NCBI GenBank assembly: GCA_003117195.1
Contig: BDSI01000005.1
Span: 1,658,857 to 1,722,856 of the forward strand
Length of the DNA stretch: 64,000 bases
Direction: 5' to 3'
Source of the DNA: Eudorina sp. 2006-703-Eu-15
Lineage: Eukaryota; Chlorophyta; Chlorophyceae; Chlamydomonadales; Volvocaceae
Both the position numbers and the translations under genes were made by a program. Every line of letters begins with the position of its first letter. The stretch's first letter is position 1. The notes below the pieces were generated by a model. That model made no database searches. It had not been told where the DNA came from and saw only the letters and a list, made by a program, of their open reading frames with translations. Below, in pieces: positions 49,073 to 63,002 of the stretch.

Positions 49073-51599
49073 TGCTCCAGGTGGTGGTGGGGCGGAAGGC
49101 GGTGGTGCCCCGCAGGGCGGGGGGGGGTATACGGTGTCGCGAGGTAGCGAGCCCAATTTCGCGGGCGCCTAGGGCGGGGCGGCACTGGGCGGGGCCGCAG
49201 CTTCCCCGCGTGTGGTCGCCCGGTCCAGGCGAGACACGCTAGCCGTGTTAGACACAGAGACGGATGCGGCCGCCGTGTGGCCGCGTGATGAGCCGGTGAC
49301 ATCCGCACACCGCGACCGACAAACTGCAGTAGCTCCGTTCCCGGTAGCGCAGCCGGTGCCGGACGGTGTGGGTGTCGGCGTTTGTGTTTTTTACTTTCTT
49401 TCCCCGAAGGGCGTCAACTCGCATCTAGGCATCTTCTCATCCATGTCGCCGCGTTCAGCACAGCCCATTCTGCGCCCCTCGAAGCACCTGTCCAGGCGGC
49501 ATTCGAACTGTTCGTGCGTTCACTTTCCGGTTCCGCTCCTAGAGCGTACGGCTGCGCATGATGTTCGGGGCGCATACCGTAATCCGGCAGCAAGTGCATG
49601 CAAGCATCGTCTTGGCCCTCGACCGTTGTCCACATACCTTGTTTGCCTGGAAAATAAAAGGGGCGGCGTGAACCTCTCTGGGTCGTTGTAAAGCAGTTGT
49701 GTGATCACACGCGCCCCGAGATGTCGATCGGCCCATCGGATGTAACGGTTGCCAAATGCCCGCGCCCTGTCCCGGCGCTCCGAAGAGCTCCCCAGCAGAA
49801 GACGTCCCCAGCAACGCTGGTTCCCCACTCTGCACTCGTGCTTCTACAGGCCGGCTCCTCCTGAAATTCTCCCATCGAGGGTTTGGGATTTAGGGTTTTT
49901 TAAGGATCCTAAAAACCTAAAACGACGAGCGCTGGTCCTTCGCTTTTCCTGTACAACTTTGTGTCAGTCAGTCAGTCAGTCAGTCGGTCAATCAGTCAGA
50001 ATGCAGGAGTGACAAGGACGAGGATTACGGTGCAATGGATGGCCGCCCCAAGACCCGGTTCAGACGGCACAGCGCAGCGACGGCGAGCCCTCACCCAGGG
50101 ATGGGGGCGGACACGCGGCCGCACGCGTCAGGGCAGATACCAGCCCTCCGCTTGACTCCCATCCGGTTGGCCCTTCTCCTTCGTTGCGCCCAACCGAAGC
50201 GCGCCTGCCAAAATGGCACCCGCCAAGCGGTCCCAGATCGCACATCGATCCCCGCTGGGAACAATATATGAAAAAACCACCAACTGTCGGCAACAAATTC
50301 AGTACATGACGATAACCTGCCAATAGAAAATAGAAAAGCACCCGTACGTAGCACACCGTACCAACGCGCTGTACCAACGTTCATTCATTCGTTTTCTACG
50401 CTCGCGTGCGATTCCCTGCAACAACAAAAACAACGATGCGCACATGTCAGTTACCTACGAGGGGCGCTGCTGGTGTCTGCAAGTCGATATCCATCTGCTT
50501 TGCCGAAACCGTCTCCGCTGTGTTTCTATGACAGCACACACACACGCACATGACAACACACACATAGAGACACGCGGCTCATCCTGTTCTTCCAGACAGC
50601 CACTCCATCCCACGCCGCGCGCTTGAACCCGAGCGGCGGATGCGTCCAACCAGGGCACGCACTGCGTCATCCTTCCCCCACAGACACAAAACTAATCAAC
50701 CTGCCTGCGCTGCAAGCTGCGGGACCATACGGCACCATGACCCCCACATCACCTGCTCGGACAGCTGCCAGCACGCGTGGCTGAGCACTGTTCGTGTCTC
50801 CGCAGTGGCTGATCGGTCATCGCCTGCCCCCAGCCCTGCCAAGTGCGCTCCTCCGAGTTCCCCCACGCCCGGCGCCTCCTGTCGTGTGCTCATGCATGTC
50901 CCAGGACGGAGGACGCTTGGCCTGCTCCCCCGACCCGGGTCCTTCTGGGGCTGTCTGTGAGGACCCCAAACAAACTCTCTCATGGTCTCATTCTTGGCTT
51001 TTGATTTTTCCTTTTACGGTAAATCGCAGCGCGCAGGCCACGCTACGCCTGAGGCCGTGTCCGCTCATACGAGTGCAACGCGAATGCGCTGCAACGAGAA
51101 CAATATAAAACGATAGCAGCGATCTTCATGGTACCGGTACGGAATGTCGTCGCTACTGCTGCTGCTGCTGCTGTTGCTACTGGCACTGCCCCCTGTCGCG
51201 GTCACTGCCTTCCCTCACAGCTCTCACACAGACCACCATCCGAAGGGCCTCCCACACCGCATGTCCCCACACCGCGATCCGAGTGACACGTCATCGAGCT
51301 GTCCTAAACGAGTCAGGTTCTGCGTCGTCGCGACCGCTGCTGCCACATCCACAAAGTACAGGCGACACCACACCAGTCCCCCGCTACTCGCGCTTCGGCC
51401 GCCGCCTTATCTCCCACGCGGCCACCGGGGCACCTCCAAGATGGTCACCTCCCTCTCAGCCGCTCGCCGCCTGCGCTGCTGCCCCGCCCCGCCCCGCCCC
51501 TCCATTCCCTTCTCCTTCAATCCTGGACTGCCCTTGCACCGGCAACCGGCCCCCCGCCCGCGCACCGGTCACCGGCGGCGGTGGTGCGGCCCGCCGCCC

Positions 51600-54500
51600 T
51601 CACGAGGCCGCGAAGGAGCCCTCGAAGAGCGAGGAGATGAGCGCGTCGCTCCACACGCTGAACATCTGCGTCTCCACGAACTGCCGCACGAAGGGCCTGT
51701 CCTTGGACGGAGCGACCTCCAGCAGCGTCTCCTTCATCAGCACACCTGCGCGGCGTCCGGGAACACGCATGCGGGTTCTTTTTTTACACACACAAACCTT
51801 GTACACATGTACATTGTAAGCGCGTACGATACATGGAGGCAGCTCAGATTTTCTAGGAGACAGCCAAGTCATGTTGTCGCACCCACCCGTTCGCTTGGAC
51901 ATCCCCACGTTGGTGATGACGTGCGGCCGCAGATCCCCGCAGACACTGCCCAGGTGCTGCGCCAGGATGGTCAGGAAGCTGCCGGTAGCTGACAGCTCGG
52001 CGGGGCTGAGGGAGCGCAGAGACCTGTGAGGCCGGGTTGCGGGGTCACAGCGGGGTTGCGGATTGGGGGCTGCGGAGGGGACAAAACAAAAAACAGCCCA
52101 GGGCTGGGGGGTGTGCCTTCAGGGTTTGCGGTGCCGTGCGTGAGTCCGGGGGTGCTCGCATGTCAGCCGCGGGAGAGAGGTGCCGGCAGCGCCATTGCCA
52201 CGACGTCCGCTGGGCCGCCCATGAGACCACCACCACAAGGGGGGATATGGGGGACCCGGTGCCTCCTGTAGGCCCCTTGCAGGCGGGGCCCTTTTCGTCA
52301 ACTTCCCTCATGTCAATCAAAGACAGCGAAATCGCAAAACATCACTGAATGGCAGCAGCCGTCCACGCGGGTCCCAAGCCCTCGTCCCTTCCCTATCTGG
52401 CGGCTAAGGGAGCCCGTCCGGCAAGCCCTCTACTCGGACCCCCTCACCGGCCCCCATCCAGCGGCGCATCCGGGTGGTGCCCCGCCAGCAGCATCCCCAG
52501 CGCTGAGCCCGCAGCGGCAGGACCCGCGCCGCCGGCGTGGCCACCGCCGCCGAAGGCCGGCCCGCCGGCGTGGCCGCCGCCGCCGCCGCCCGCCAGCAGG
52601 CGGCGGCGCAGCAGCGCGTGGTGCGGGGCCAGTGCCGCGGTCAGTCGCTTGAGCCCCGGCAGCTGCGGCAGCGGGGCGCCCGCGTTCTTCACCTGGTCCT
52701 TGTACACGTTGACACGGATGAGGTGGGAGCACCTGGGGGGGGGGGCGGAGGCCGGTTGACATCATAGAGGGCAAGGCGGATGACATGATAGAGGGCAAGG
52801 CAAGGCGGTTGACATCATAGAGGGCAAGGCGGTTGACATCATAGAGGGCAAGGCGGTTGACATCATAGAGGGCAAGGCGGTTGACATCATAGAGGGCAAG
52901 GCGGTTGACATGAGAGGGCAAGGCGGATGGAGGCAAAGCGAAGAAAGCGCAGGCGGCAGGCGGTTGGGGTTGAGCCCGGCGGTTGGGGTGGTTGGGATCG
53001 TCTGGGTGTTCCAAGGGTCGGAGCGGTGAGCGTTGGTGGGGCTGTTGGGATGTTGCGGTTGTTTTAAGGCGGTTGTGGTGGTTGTCACGGTTGGGGACGG
53101 TGGAGGTGGCGCCTGTTGGTTCCCCAGTCCGCAACCTCGCATCCGTGATCCACTCGCACTGCGGGACGTAGCGGGGCGCTTGCCTTCCTCACGCCCTGAC
53201 AGTGACCCGTGGGTCACGGCGACCCGCGGGGTCACGGGGCACCGCGCCGCACGTCCCCACCTGGCCATGACGTCACTGGTCTTGTACTGCACCCCCAGCA
53301 CGAACGGCACCGGCGCCTCCAGGAACCCCATCATGGACACCGGCGTCACGGGCAGCAGCAGCGACTGCCAGCCGAAGGGCCGCAGCAGCGGCAGCACGCC
53401 CAGCACGCAGCAGCTCAGCACGGAGATGTGCGGGCAGAACACGACCACCTGCCGCTCCAGCAGCACCGCCGTCAGCACCATCAGCAGGTTCTCCAGCGAC
53501 AGCGACCTGCACAGCACCGCCGTCGTCCAGTGCTGCAGCCCCTCCGCCAGCTCCGCCTCCGCGTAGGCCTGGATGGCGCGCGGGTGGCCCACCACCGTGT
53601 AGCGCCGGGCCAGCAGCGGCCGGCTGAACTGCAGCGTCGCGACGCCGCCAAAGCGCAGCGTGATCTGCTCGCCCGGGTGCACCCGCGGGTGGTTGTACAG
53701 CTGGTCGAGCGCGTGGCGAGGGGAGAAGTGGTGCGCCATGTCGCCGGTGACGGCCACGCCCGGGGGCGGCGGCGAGGCCACGCCGCTGCTGAGCTGGCAC
53801 GACACCAACGCCGCGGCGGCGGACGGAGCCGTCGGCAGCGCCGCCGCGGATGCGGCGGCCGCGGCGGCGGCGGCGCCGCCGCCACCGCCTTCGGCGCCGC
53901 CGGCGCTCCTGGAACGCAACGGCACCTGGTGCGGTGCCCACGACGTGGCGGATGACGCCAGCTGCGGGCGCAACGGAATGTGAGCCGGGGCGCCGCCGGC
54001 GCCGGCGCCGCCGCCGCCGCCGCCGCAAACCTCCAAAGAGGCGCTGCCGCGGCCCAGCCGGCTCGGCCCATGGGACATCGGCCGCTGCGGATGCGAGGCG
54101 ACAGGGGCCAGCGGCAACGACGACGCGCCGCGCGCGTGTGGTCCAGTAGGACGGCCGCCAGCCGAAGCGGCCCCCTCGGGCTGCGAGGACGACAACTCAG
54201 CGGAGCCGTTGTCGTCGTCGTCGTCGCCGCCGCCGCCTCGTCGCCCTTGTACGCGTCCACCGTCGGCACGGCTGGTGATGTTAGTCGAAGGGGCGCTCAG
54301 AGCGAAGGCGGCCTGGGGCCCCGCGCCGGCCTGCTGCGCGTCCCAGAAGGGTGACGGTTCGTCGGTGGCGGCCGCGGCGGCGGCGGCGGCATCGCCGGAG
54401 GGCGTGCAATCGTCCTCGGGGCCTTCCGCCGAGTAGAAGCTGGCCTCGGAGGCGATGGCGCTAAGGCCCGAAAACTCCGCCACCAGCCGTGGCGCAGCCG

Positions 54501-57500
54501 CCAGGAGGGCTGCCGCCGCCGCCACCGGCGGAGGCGGCCGCCGTGGCGGCGGCGGCGGCTTCGCCGCGCACTCGCCGCTGGCCCCAGGGCCACCGCCGCC
54601 GCCGCCGCCGCCAGCGCTCTCCGAGTCCTCCCTACCGTCCCCTGACCGGCAGAGAAGGCCGCCGTCCCCGCCCGCCGTCACCCGACGCGAGTGAGGGACC
54701 GACGGCGGCAGGGACGCGTACACCGAGGCGGTTTCGGAGCTCGGCCCGCCGCCTGGAGATCCCGTGGCGCGGGGACGCTTGGCGGCCGCCGTCTCCGGCG
54801 AAGCCCCGGAGCTCGCCGCCTCGCAGCGCGGCCCACCAGCGACATGGTCGCGTGAGGGCAACTCCGGCGGCTCCGAACGACCGCCTTCTGCGGCCTGCCC
54901 TGCCGGTGTTGGGCCCCGCACCGGCTGCGGCGATACTGCCGCCCAGGCCGCATTCTCGTCCACCGCCGGCGTCCGCGGCGCCGCGATCTGCTGCTCCACT
55001 GTCGCCGCCAGGTCGACCGCGGTTGCGAAGGGCGATGCCAGACAGGGGCTTTGCGCGGCGACAACGGCGCCGTTCGCCGCCGCTGGCGGCGCAGTGCCGC
55101 CCCTGCCCCCTGGACCCGCGGGCCCCAACTGACCCATGGGTCCCCCTGCCCACTGCTCGTGCTTCTCGAGACCGGACGACGCCCCCGCCGTCGGCAGCGG
55201 GGACGGCGAGCGACGGCTCAGGCGGTTCAGGGAGAACCAGCTCGCGCTGTGGCCTACGGGTGGGGCCGCAGACGTCGGGTCAGACACTCGAAATAGTACG
55301 AGCATCACAGGAACTGTACGGCAGTGTCCGATGAGAACATGGGAGTTCCTTTGCGTTCAGGCGCGGTGTGGGTGATGGGTTGGCGCGGTGTGGGTGAAGG
55401 GAAGGCGAGCCGCAAGGGTCCCCGAGGCGGCTGACAGCACCGAGACCGGGGCTCCGGGTAGGTGCTGCCAAACCGCACTTCACTGCCTATGGCTTCCATC
55501 GGCTTCAGGGGCTTCCATTGGCTTCCAGGGGCTTCCAGGGGCCACCCAGGGCCTGGTGCAACGTACCTGATGGCCCCGGGCCGCTGGACTGGTGCTGGGG
55601 CCCGCCCGCCAGCTGTGTCCCCTCCGGGGCAACCGACCTGCTGACCTACAGGGGGGAGCGCAAGCACGTGTCATCTACTTCCGTCGTCTGTTCCGCCTGT
55701 CCCGCACGACTTCGCTTCTCGCGGCTCAGTTATCTTTAACACACACACACACACACCGGACGGGCGGGTTCATTTTCTAAACACACGGGACGGGGCCGAG
55801 GGGACGGTTGCGGCGTCGCAGCCGCCACGCCGGCCTACTGGTGGAAACGGGGTACGGCGCCGCGCCACTCCCTACAACACACTTACCCCCTTTTAGGGTT
55901 GGCCCTGTCCCCGGGCCCATTCTGACGATGCCCCTGCTCTGTGCTGCCTACTAGGGTTGGGCCCACCCATCGGATATTTGCTCTGGCAGTAAAAGTATGT
56001 CGACCAATTCCCTATACCCACCCACCCACACCCACACAGCCACACAGGCACGCACCGGGTCCAGCTGTTGGCTTGGGGGCTCGTGCTTGGGGCTGGCGGG
56101 CAGCTGGGGGCTGTGCACCGAGGACTGCACATCCAGGGAGGGTCTCAGGGCGTCGAATGCCTCGGAGGCGGCCAGCGCTGCCTCAACTGCGCGAGTGGGA
56201 CATGTGCACCGGAGGGGTGCCGGCTGAAATTGAAAAACCCGACCCAGAAATGAAGCTGGGCACACCCAGGGGTGTCGGGTGTCGGGTGTTGGGTGTTGGG
56301 CCGCCTTGGGGCGCACTGGGACGCCTTGGGGCGCAGCCTATGGTGTATCCAGAGTTGGTAGACTTGCCCAGGCCCAATGTGGCTCAATTTCGATGTCGTT
56401 ATTGGGTGGCCCGCCGCACGGGTGTTGAGGATCCGGCGGTCTCCGTTCAGCGCACACACGCGGGTCTCTTAATTGAACACACGCAACGACGGTCTCCCTT
56501 CAGCGCACACACGCATATACACGCCCCCACGCACCCTGGCTGGGCGACATGGGCGCCATCACGCTCCTCATCAGCTGCTGCACCAGGCTGATGGACCCCG
56601 GGTCGGGCCCCAGGCCCTCCAGTCCGGCCCCGACCGTGGCGGTGCTGCTATGCCACGTCGGCAGTGACACCGGACTCGCCGCCGCCGCCGCCGCCGCTGC
56701 TGCCTGGACACCATCTCCGCTGCCGGGGGCGCCTCCGCCGTAGTTGAGCCGCGGGAAGGCCGTCTGGCGACCAAACAGCGGCGGCACGTGGTTGGCGTTG
56801 ATGAAGGCACGCTGGTCAGGTCCCAATCGGTTGATGTGGAGGCCGTCGGGCTGCTCCGGCCTCGAGCCGCCGGCCGGCGTCGCGTCGGCGTCAGCGGTGG
56901 CGGCGGCGCCGCCGCCGTCGCTGCTGTCCTTGCCGGCGGCGGTGCCTTCCAGGCTGCGGCGGTGCCGGCGGCCGCCGTTGCTGCCGAACGCCTTCAGGGA
57001 GTCCCGCACGCGCAGCGCCAGCGACGAGACCGCCTCCGCCGGCGCCGCCACGAGGTGCCGCGCCGTCAGCGGCGGGCTGCTGCCGGGAAGCGCGCCGTGG
57101 GGCGTCCCCATATCCGAACTGAGGTACGAATCTGAGTGCGGGTACGTCGCCTTTCCGTCCGTGTCGGCCAAGACAACCGAGGAAATCATCACTTGGAGGC
57201 CGCCGACGGCGCCGTTGGAATCGGCGCCATCGGCGGCCGCGCTGCCGCCGCTGGAGGTGGTGGTCCCCACGCCGGGTCCAGGGCTGACCCGCCGCAGTAC
57301 GACGGCGGCGGCCGCCGCCGCCTCCGTCACGCTGGCGGCGACGGCGCGCGGCAGCAACGACAGCTTGTCCAGAGCGCTCTCCAGCGCACCAGTGGCTTCC
57401 TGAGAAGCCGATGAGAAGGATAGGGAGAGGACGATGGGAGAGGACGATGGGAATCGCGGAGGCAGTGGATGCTGCGCCGCAAGGCCGCACCGGAGCACCA

Positions 57501-60500
57501 AAGCCGAGAACCGACACGGTGTTTGGGTACTGGGCGGCGAGCCCGGAGGAACACGGCACGGCACGGTGCCGAGTGGGAGGGAGGCCACGCTTGCCCTTTC
57601 CAGGGCTTCCCCGGCAGTGCAACCACGGACTGTGGCGGGTCAGGATGCGCGCGCGCCACGCTGCCAGCACCAAGCCCACCCGGCGCCCGGCTCTGGACCC
57701 CGGGGTCAAGAGTTGTGGGCTGGTCGTGGCCGCTCTCCAATCCCAACACACCAGCAGCGCTCGCTGCTGGACCTTTCCACCCCCCCGGGGCACGCGCCAA
57801 CTGTGAAACCTACACACGCCCGAAGACGCGTCTTTGGCTGCAGACCCCGAGCGAACGCGTGGGGGCCATACCGGGTAGGTGGGCACCTGGAGGCCGCAGG
57901 CGAGGTCCGGCGCCTGGGCGTCCCCACGCCCTTCCGGACCGCGCCCTACCGTTAGTAACCCCGGCGTGTGGTCCTGCTCCTGCTCCTGCACGGTGGCCCT
58001 GTCTCCCGGGTGCGGGTGACCGGGGCCCAACAATGCCCGACCACACGCCTGTGGACACCGGTGATCGCCGGACAGAAACATCGGGCAGGGAGGTGGGGCA
58101 GGGAGGTGGGGCAGGGAGGTGGGGCAGGGAGGTGGGGGCAGGGAGGTGGGGCAGGGAGGTGGGGCACTCCTCGATCCAGGCAGGGCTTGGGATGATTCCG
58201 GAGCCGCCGCCCCGCCGTCCACAGGTCCGTCCCCGGGGAGCCGCTCCATAGGCTGTCCCCGGCTGTCCCCCGCTGGCGGCCCGATGCCCTGCCCTCAGGA
58301 AGGAGACTCTCCGTGAAAGGAGGAGCCGGTCATCCCACAGCCTTGGCGTTTCAACGACATCAGATCATGACAACCGCCCCGAACCCAGGAGGCGGCCCGC
58401 ACCGGCGACAACATTTGCGGCCGCCCCGTGGGCGAACTGCAGTCTGGCGCATGTCATTCGACGTGCTTTTCCATGGCGTGCCTTTCCTAACCACCCAGGT
58501 TTACCCCCATCAGGCTTGCCCCCCCTGTCAGGGGCCCACCCCGAGTCGGCGCGTGCGCTGCGGGGCCGGCCGTCACCCCCGGCTGGCAATCGATAAAGCA
58601 CAGAACGACATGCCGTACCTGACAGAACTGGTTGGCCACCTGGGAGTTAGAGCCCGCCGGGATAGGAGACGCCACATCTGAGCCCGGCCACCCCGCGGGT
58701 GAGTGCAAACCCACTGCTACTGCGGCCCCGCCGCCGCCTTCGCCGCCGCCGCCGCCGCCGCTGGGCGCACCGCCGCTGATCCGCGCGACGCCACCGCCGT
58801 TGCTGAGGAGCTTCGAGGCCAGCCGCAGATCCGCGGCGGTAGCTGGGTTCGGTTCGAGGGCCGAGTCCCGGTCCGCGAGACACGGGCTTCGATGCCCGGA
58901 AGACCCCGGGTCGCTCAGGCGCCGCACTGACCCATGGGTCCGAATCGACGGCACAGCGGCCCCGCCCGCCGCGGCCATGACCACGTCCAGCGGCGAACCG
59001 TCGCGGCCCGCCGCCGGCGCAGCCCCCAACTTCGCCAAGTCGTCGAGCAGTCGGTTCGTGAACGTCGGGCGACCAGACCGGGAGGGCCGAAGCAGGGCGC
59101 CGGCCTCTCGAGGCGGCTGTAGCAACCCGGGGTACATATCCGCAATCGCGGTCGCACAATCGTGGCAGTAACATCGGCTGCTGGCCAGCACGCCGCCGCT
59201 GCTGGGGTGCCGCAGCTTTTGCTGCGGGTTCAACTGGGGCTGCTGCTGGGCTTTCGCGGTCGCCGCGCCGGCAGTGGTGCCTCGGGCGCCCGCGGCGGCG
59301 GCGGCGCCGCCGCCGCCAGGGCCGCCTGCCCCGCCGCCGCTGCCCGCACCGCCTGCTCCGGAAACCCCGCCGTCCAGCTCAGAGTTGAAGTCGATGGTGC
59401 GGTGCAGTCGCTCCATGCCCAGGATGACGTTCAGCACCTGCAGCACACAAGAGCCCGGCAGCCTCGTCCAGTGTCGTTGGGCGATGGGGCGCAGGGGCGA
59501 GAGAAACCGTCATGGCCCCGCGCGCCCGGCCCGGCTGCCCTCGCAGACACCGATGACGTCGTCCTCGTAGCCCCGGCGCCAAGCTCAGCATCAGTACCTC
59601 CCGCGCCCAGCCACGAGCTGCTTCACCTCGCCCCCTACTGGGGGTGACCCCGCCTCGCCCCGGCGCAGCCCAATGTGGCCCCTAGGGCCCCAGCCCCATA
59701 TGCCCTCCAGGCCCTTTCCCCGCCCCACTGGCCCGCCCGACCCATCCCGGCCCAGGACCCGCCCCGGCTCACCTGGAAGTGCAGGTCGAAGAAGGGGTAG
59801 TGCGACAGCAGGCAGTACACGCGGGGGGCAGCAATCATGACGCTCCGGAACGGCATCCGGCAGGAGGGGTACAGGTGGCGGGCCAGGTGCGGCGGCCGGT
59901 GCAGCACCTCTGGTACGGCGCAGCAAATGCCGTACAAGGGCAGGCTGGTGCCAACCTGTGGCGTCGGACATGGCGGGGCGGGCGGGTGGAGCGGAATGTC
60001 GTGCCGTTGTTCGAAGCGTGGGCCTACGCCAACGACGAGTTTCGGAGGGCATGGGCCCCCCCGCCCCTTCCCGCGTTGAATCTAGGGACTGCCCCACGGG
60101 TCACTGGGCTCGGCATTTCCTAGTACAAAGGAAACCTGCGCAGCGGCACGATTGCGCGGGACCACGGGGCTTACCTTGAGCAGGAATATGAAACACTGCT
60201 CGTCCCGTGCGGCGGCGTTCCTGCCGTACACCACCTCGTGCAAGCTGCTCATCGAGGGAGACCGTCGGAGCCTCACGGGGGTCACCCTGGAGCCAGGAAC
60301 GTGCGCGGATCGTACGGCGGCGACATGCTCATCAGGTTCGGGCCGCAACATTCAAATACAGGCCACCATGACCGGCGCGGTCCATGCAGCTGGTGCAACT
60401 TCCGGAAAATTCCCAACTCCAACGCACATCAGCCAACAGGACTGACGCCTGTCGCCGGGCGCCGCCTGTGACCCATTCCTTTCCCACCAACCCCAGATTG

Positions 60501-61957
60501 GACGACGGGTCGGCCCTCACCCCTCACCCTCACCGGTGCGGAAAGCACAAGTCCACGAGCTCCTGGTCACTCAGAGGCGCCGGTTTGGAGGCGGGGTGCC
60601 GGAACAGCACCCGCGCGTCGTACGCCGGCCGCGGCGCCTTGTCGTACGCCTGGTGGCCCGGCCGCGCGCCTGGTGGCACGCCGCCGCGGCTGGCCGCGGC
60701 GCTTGCCCCGGAGGCTGGGGCGGGGCCCGCGCCACCCCCCGATGGAGGCGGCGGCGGCGCATCCCCGGCGGGCTGCCGCTGCTTGAGCTCTTGTGCTGCG
60801 GGATCCGGGGGCAATCGTGGTGGCCGGGTGGGTGAGAGAGAATCCGCACCGAACCGGCAGCGCAGTGACCCAGATCGCAAACCCGGCGACCGCACCTCTC
60901 AAGTCCGTCGGACGGCTAACAGACAAGTTGCAAACGCAGTGGGACGGTTCTGGGTTGTGTGTGAGCGTGCTTTATGGCGCCATGTGCCCGGTGAAAACCA
61001 GGCGCATCGCCTGACTCGCTCCACGGCTGCGACGATGACGGTAATGGAGAGTGTTGACGACGATGACGGAGACGTTCGGCAGCAGAGCCCCTCTGCCTGC
61101 CCGAGCCCCACACCCACACCCACACTGCCTCAAACCACGGACACACAGCTCAGCCGGGCCCCCAGTCTGCGCCATCTCCAGGCAGGTGGCTGTGTTACGG
61201 CGGGATGCTCACCCCATAGGTCCTCAGCGATCTGGGTTACTTCAATGTCCGGTGGGAGCCCCTGGGAGGCACACGGGTTGGTTGGCCAGCCAAGGGACAG
61301 ATCGGAGACTGTCATTGTGAGGTGGGCTCCTGAGCTAAGAGAGACGGTGGAGGATTGCTGCAAGGCATCGTGCGAGGATGAGAGAAAAAGGCATTGACCT
61401 GCTGGCAGCTGTACACCGCATGAAGCTGGGGTGTTTGCTTCCAAGCGAGGTGGAGGTGTCGAGGACCGCTGACGAACAGTACCGTTCGCATAACTCTACT
61501 TGCAAGCAGGTCTCCAGTTGGTATAAGCCGGCCTGCCAGACCCCTTCCCATTGCGCTGATGATGCGGTGGATGGGGGACAAGGAGGAGGAACCCGTACGG
61601 GCAAGGTGCGGTTGCTGGGCAGAGACTCACAACTACGAAAAAGTGCTCAAAGAGGTGCTCCGGCCATGTTGCAAGTGATTGTTGAACCTGAGCAGCCTGA
61701 GAGTCAATCCATTCACGCTTCTGAGCCGTGAGGGCCTCCGGGTTGATGCTCGGGCCCGCCGGCTCGTGTTTCTCCAACTCCTTCTGCGAAGGTTAAGGTC
61801 CAAAGACAGCTTTTCGGTTACCATGACATAAATAGGTTATAAAGACCTCAACGAATCAATATTTTACCTTTGGCTTGAAAACGTTTGCAATCGACTTTCC
61901 CCACTTTCCCCACACGCTGGCCTCCTCCGTCCGCTTGTTGTCAGCGCCATGCTTCAT
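51600..61957 (-). CDS. DENN-domain protein (uDENN-cDENN-dDENN), probable Rab GEF
   Basis: Fourteen exons (61957-61868, 61783-61631, 61261-61213, 60795-60534, 60286-60175, 59955-59773, 59437-58619, 57399-56535, 56186-56056, 55645-55567, 55313-53261, 52732-52448, 52023-51887, 51745-51600) join with every phase matching to 1787 residues. uDENN (residues ~70-285): HLFEHFFVVGLPPD, VLFRHPASKPAPLSDQELV, LCFPH, CFIFLLK, LPLYGICCAVPE, SCRMPFRSVMIAAPRVYCLL and SHYPFFDLHFQ. cDENN (~1500-1600): SLENLLMVLTAVLLERQVVV, LLRPFGWQSLLLPVTP, EAPVPFVLGVQ. dDENN (~1600-1787): RVNVYKDQVKN, ITNVG, and FVRQFVETQMFSVWSDALI near the C-terminus. Together these form the tripartite module that activates Rab GTPases in membrane traffic. 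About 1,200 residues of Ala/Gly/Ser/Pro-rich sequence separate uDENN from cDENN, an extreme insertion for the family. The ATG at 61957 opens MKHGADNKRTEEASVWGKWG; an upstream exon cannot be excluded. Confidence 0.9.
52753..52928. repeat. 24-bp minisatellite, ~7 copies
   Basis: CGGTTGACATCATAGAGGGCAAGG-type units in tandem in the DENN intron between 53261 and 52732. A long open frame runs through it on the minus strand only because 24 is a multiple of three. Confidence 0.95.
58078..58165. repeat. 13-bp G-rich minisatellite
   Basis: Six to seven copies of GGGAGGTGGGGCA in the DENN intron between 58619 and 57399. G-rich on the strand opposite to the gene. Confidence 0.9.
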
Positions 61958-63002
61958 TGAAAGGTAAAGGTCAAAGGAAAACTACATAGCAATTACTCCT
62001 GTGCAACTATTAAACCAGCAACGCATACCATGAGACATTTGTCAGCCCCTACAAACATGAAAGGGCGTAATATGAAAATGAAAGACAATGTCAACAAGTG
62101 TTTAAATTACTTCCGTAACCGGCTGATCAGGGGCCGCGGTTCCAGGGTTGTGGAGAGCTTGTCAGTTTACGGTACGACGCATCGACGCCAAGCGGAGCTT
62201 TCAATCCACCAAGTAATCGTACATTTTTCTATGTGTTCTATGTGTAGCTGGCGAACCGTCAATTCAGCATGGTATGATGAAAATACGTGCACGTGCTACC
62301 GTTAGCCTATAACAGGTTGCCTGTTTCACTTGATCGGACGACCCGCGGTACAGCGCGCCAACTGAACTTCGGCTTTCACACGACCATCACGCTGTTAATG
62401 CCACCAAATGTCTTGCACGCCTGCGCAACTTCTTCAGGCCGGCAGCTGAGCCGGCTGAGGTTACGGCTTTGTGACCCAGGAGGGTCCTAGTTTCCGCACA
62501 GCTGACATTGCCACCAGAGCACCAGTTCCCTTTTCCAACCAAGAGAACACAACCGAGCCTGGGTAGAAGTGAAGTCATGCCTTCCAGGACGTCATTGGAC
62601 AACTGCTGTGGCTCCAACCTGCTTGTCGATGATGCTCGAAAAGCTGTCAGGAAACCCCAAATTCTAACCGGGTTTGTAGCTTGCACCAAACCAAACCATA
62701 GCATAGATCATTCCACGCGCAGATCATCCCGTTAGTACTGTATTACAACGTGTTACAAACACGCCGCTGGCCACTAAAATGGCTGCCCTCCCTAATGGCT
62801 TCCAGTGCCAGGGTGCCGCTGGAAGCTCCGCACCCTTTGTGACCCACGTGCACATTCGCACCGCTCTCCACCCTTCATATCTGTCAACAGCCGGCCGCTC
62901 CTGGAAAATTGTGACCGACCAGGTTGCGAGATGCTGCGCGGCACAAAGAAGAATCCAGCACTACCCAGCTGTGTTGCCCGACGCGCTGAACGGCACAACC
63001 GG
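61958..63002. other. Spacer between DENN promoter and WW-protein 3' end
   Basis: Head-to-tail minus-strand spacing of about 1 kb. The part next to the DENN start (61960-62110) is AT-richer, consistent with a promoter. The distal part is the 3' UTR of the WW gene. No other gene seen. Confidence 0.5.
62743..62757 (-). terminator. Paired TGTAA poly(A) signals, WW gene
   Basis: Two TGTAA motifs on the minus strand (62757-62753 and 62747-62743), about 250 bases after the WW-protein stop codon. Confidence 0.5.

Larger units (their letters stand above)
45782..51599. other. 5.8-kb convergent region, no confident gene
   Basis: Holds the 3' UTRs of the PDE (plus) and DENN (minus) genes. I found several splice-bounded open stretches but no domain. 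The best is a plus-strand segment at 48728-48799 between a good acceptor (TTCTTACTGCAG) and a good donor (GGTAAGAG), reading GSVAVEKLHGGRVLG. Another is a minus-strand segment ending at a GTAGGC donor near 47093, reading EGAMFILYCVPKPR. A lineage-specific or poorly conserved gene here cannot be excluded. Also contains CA, GTC and GGGC microsatellites. Confidence 0.45.

Noticed and set aside
52762..53260. C-terminal NRLALYDV-type tandem repeat protein continuing the DENN exon
   Set aside because: The exon ends at a good donor at 53261 and dDENN resumes at 52732 in matching phase. The repeat is intronic.
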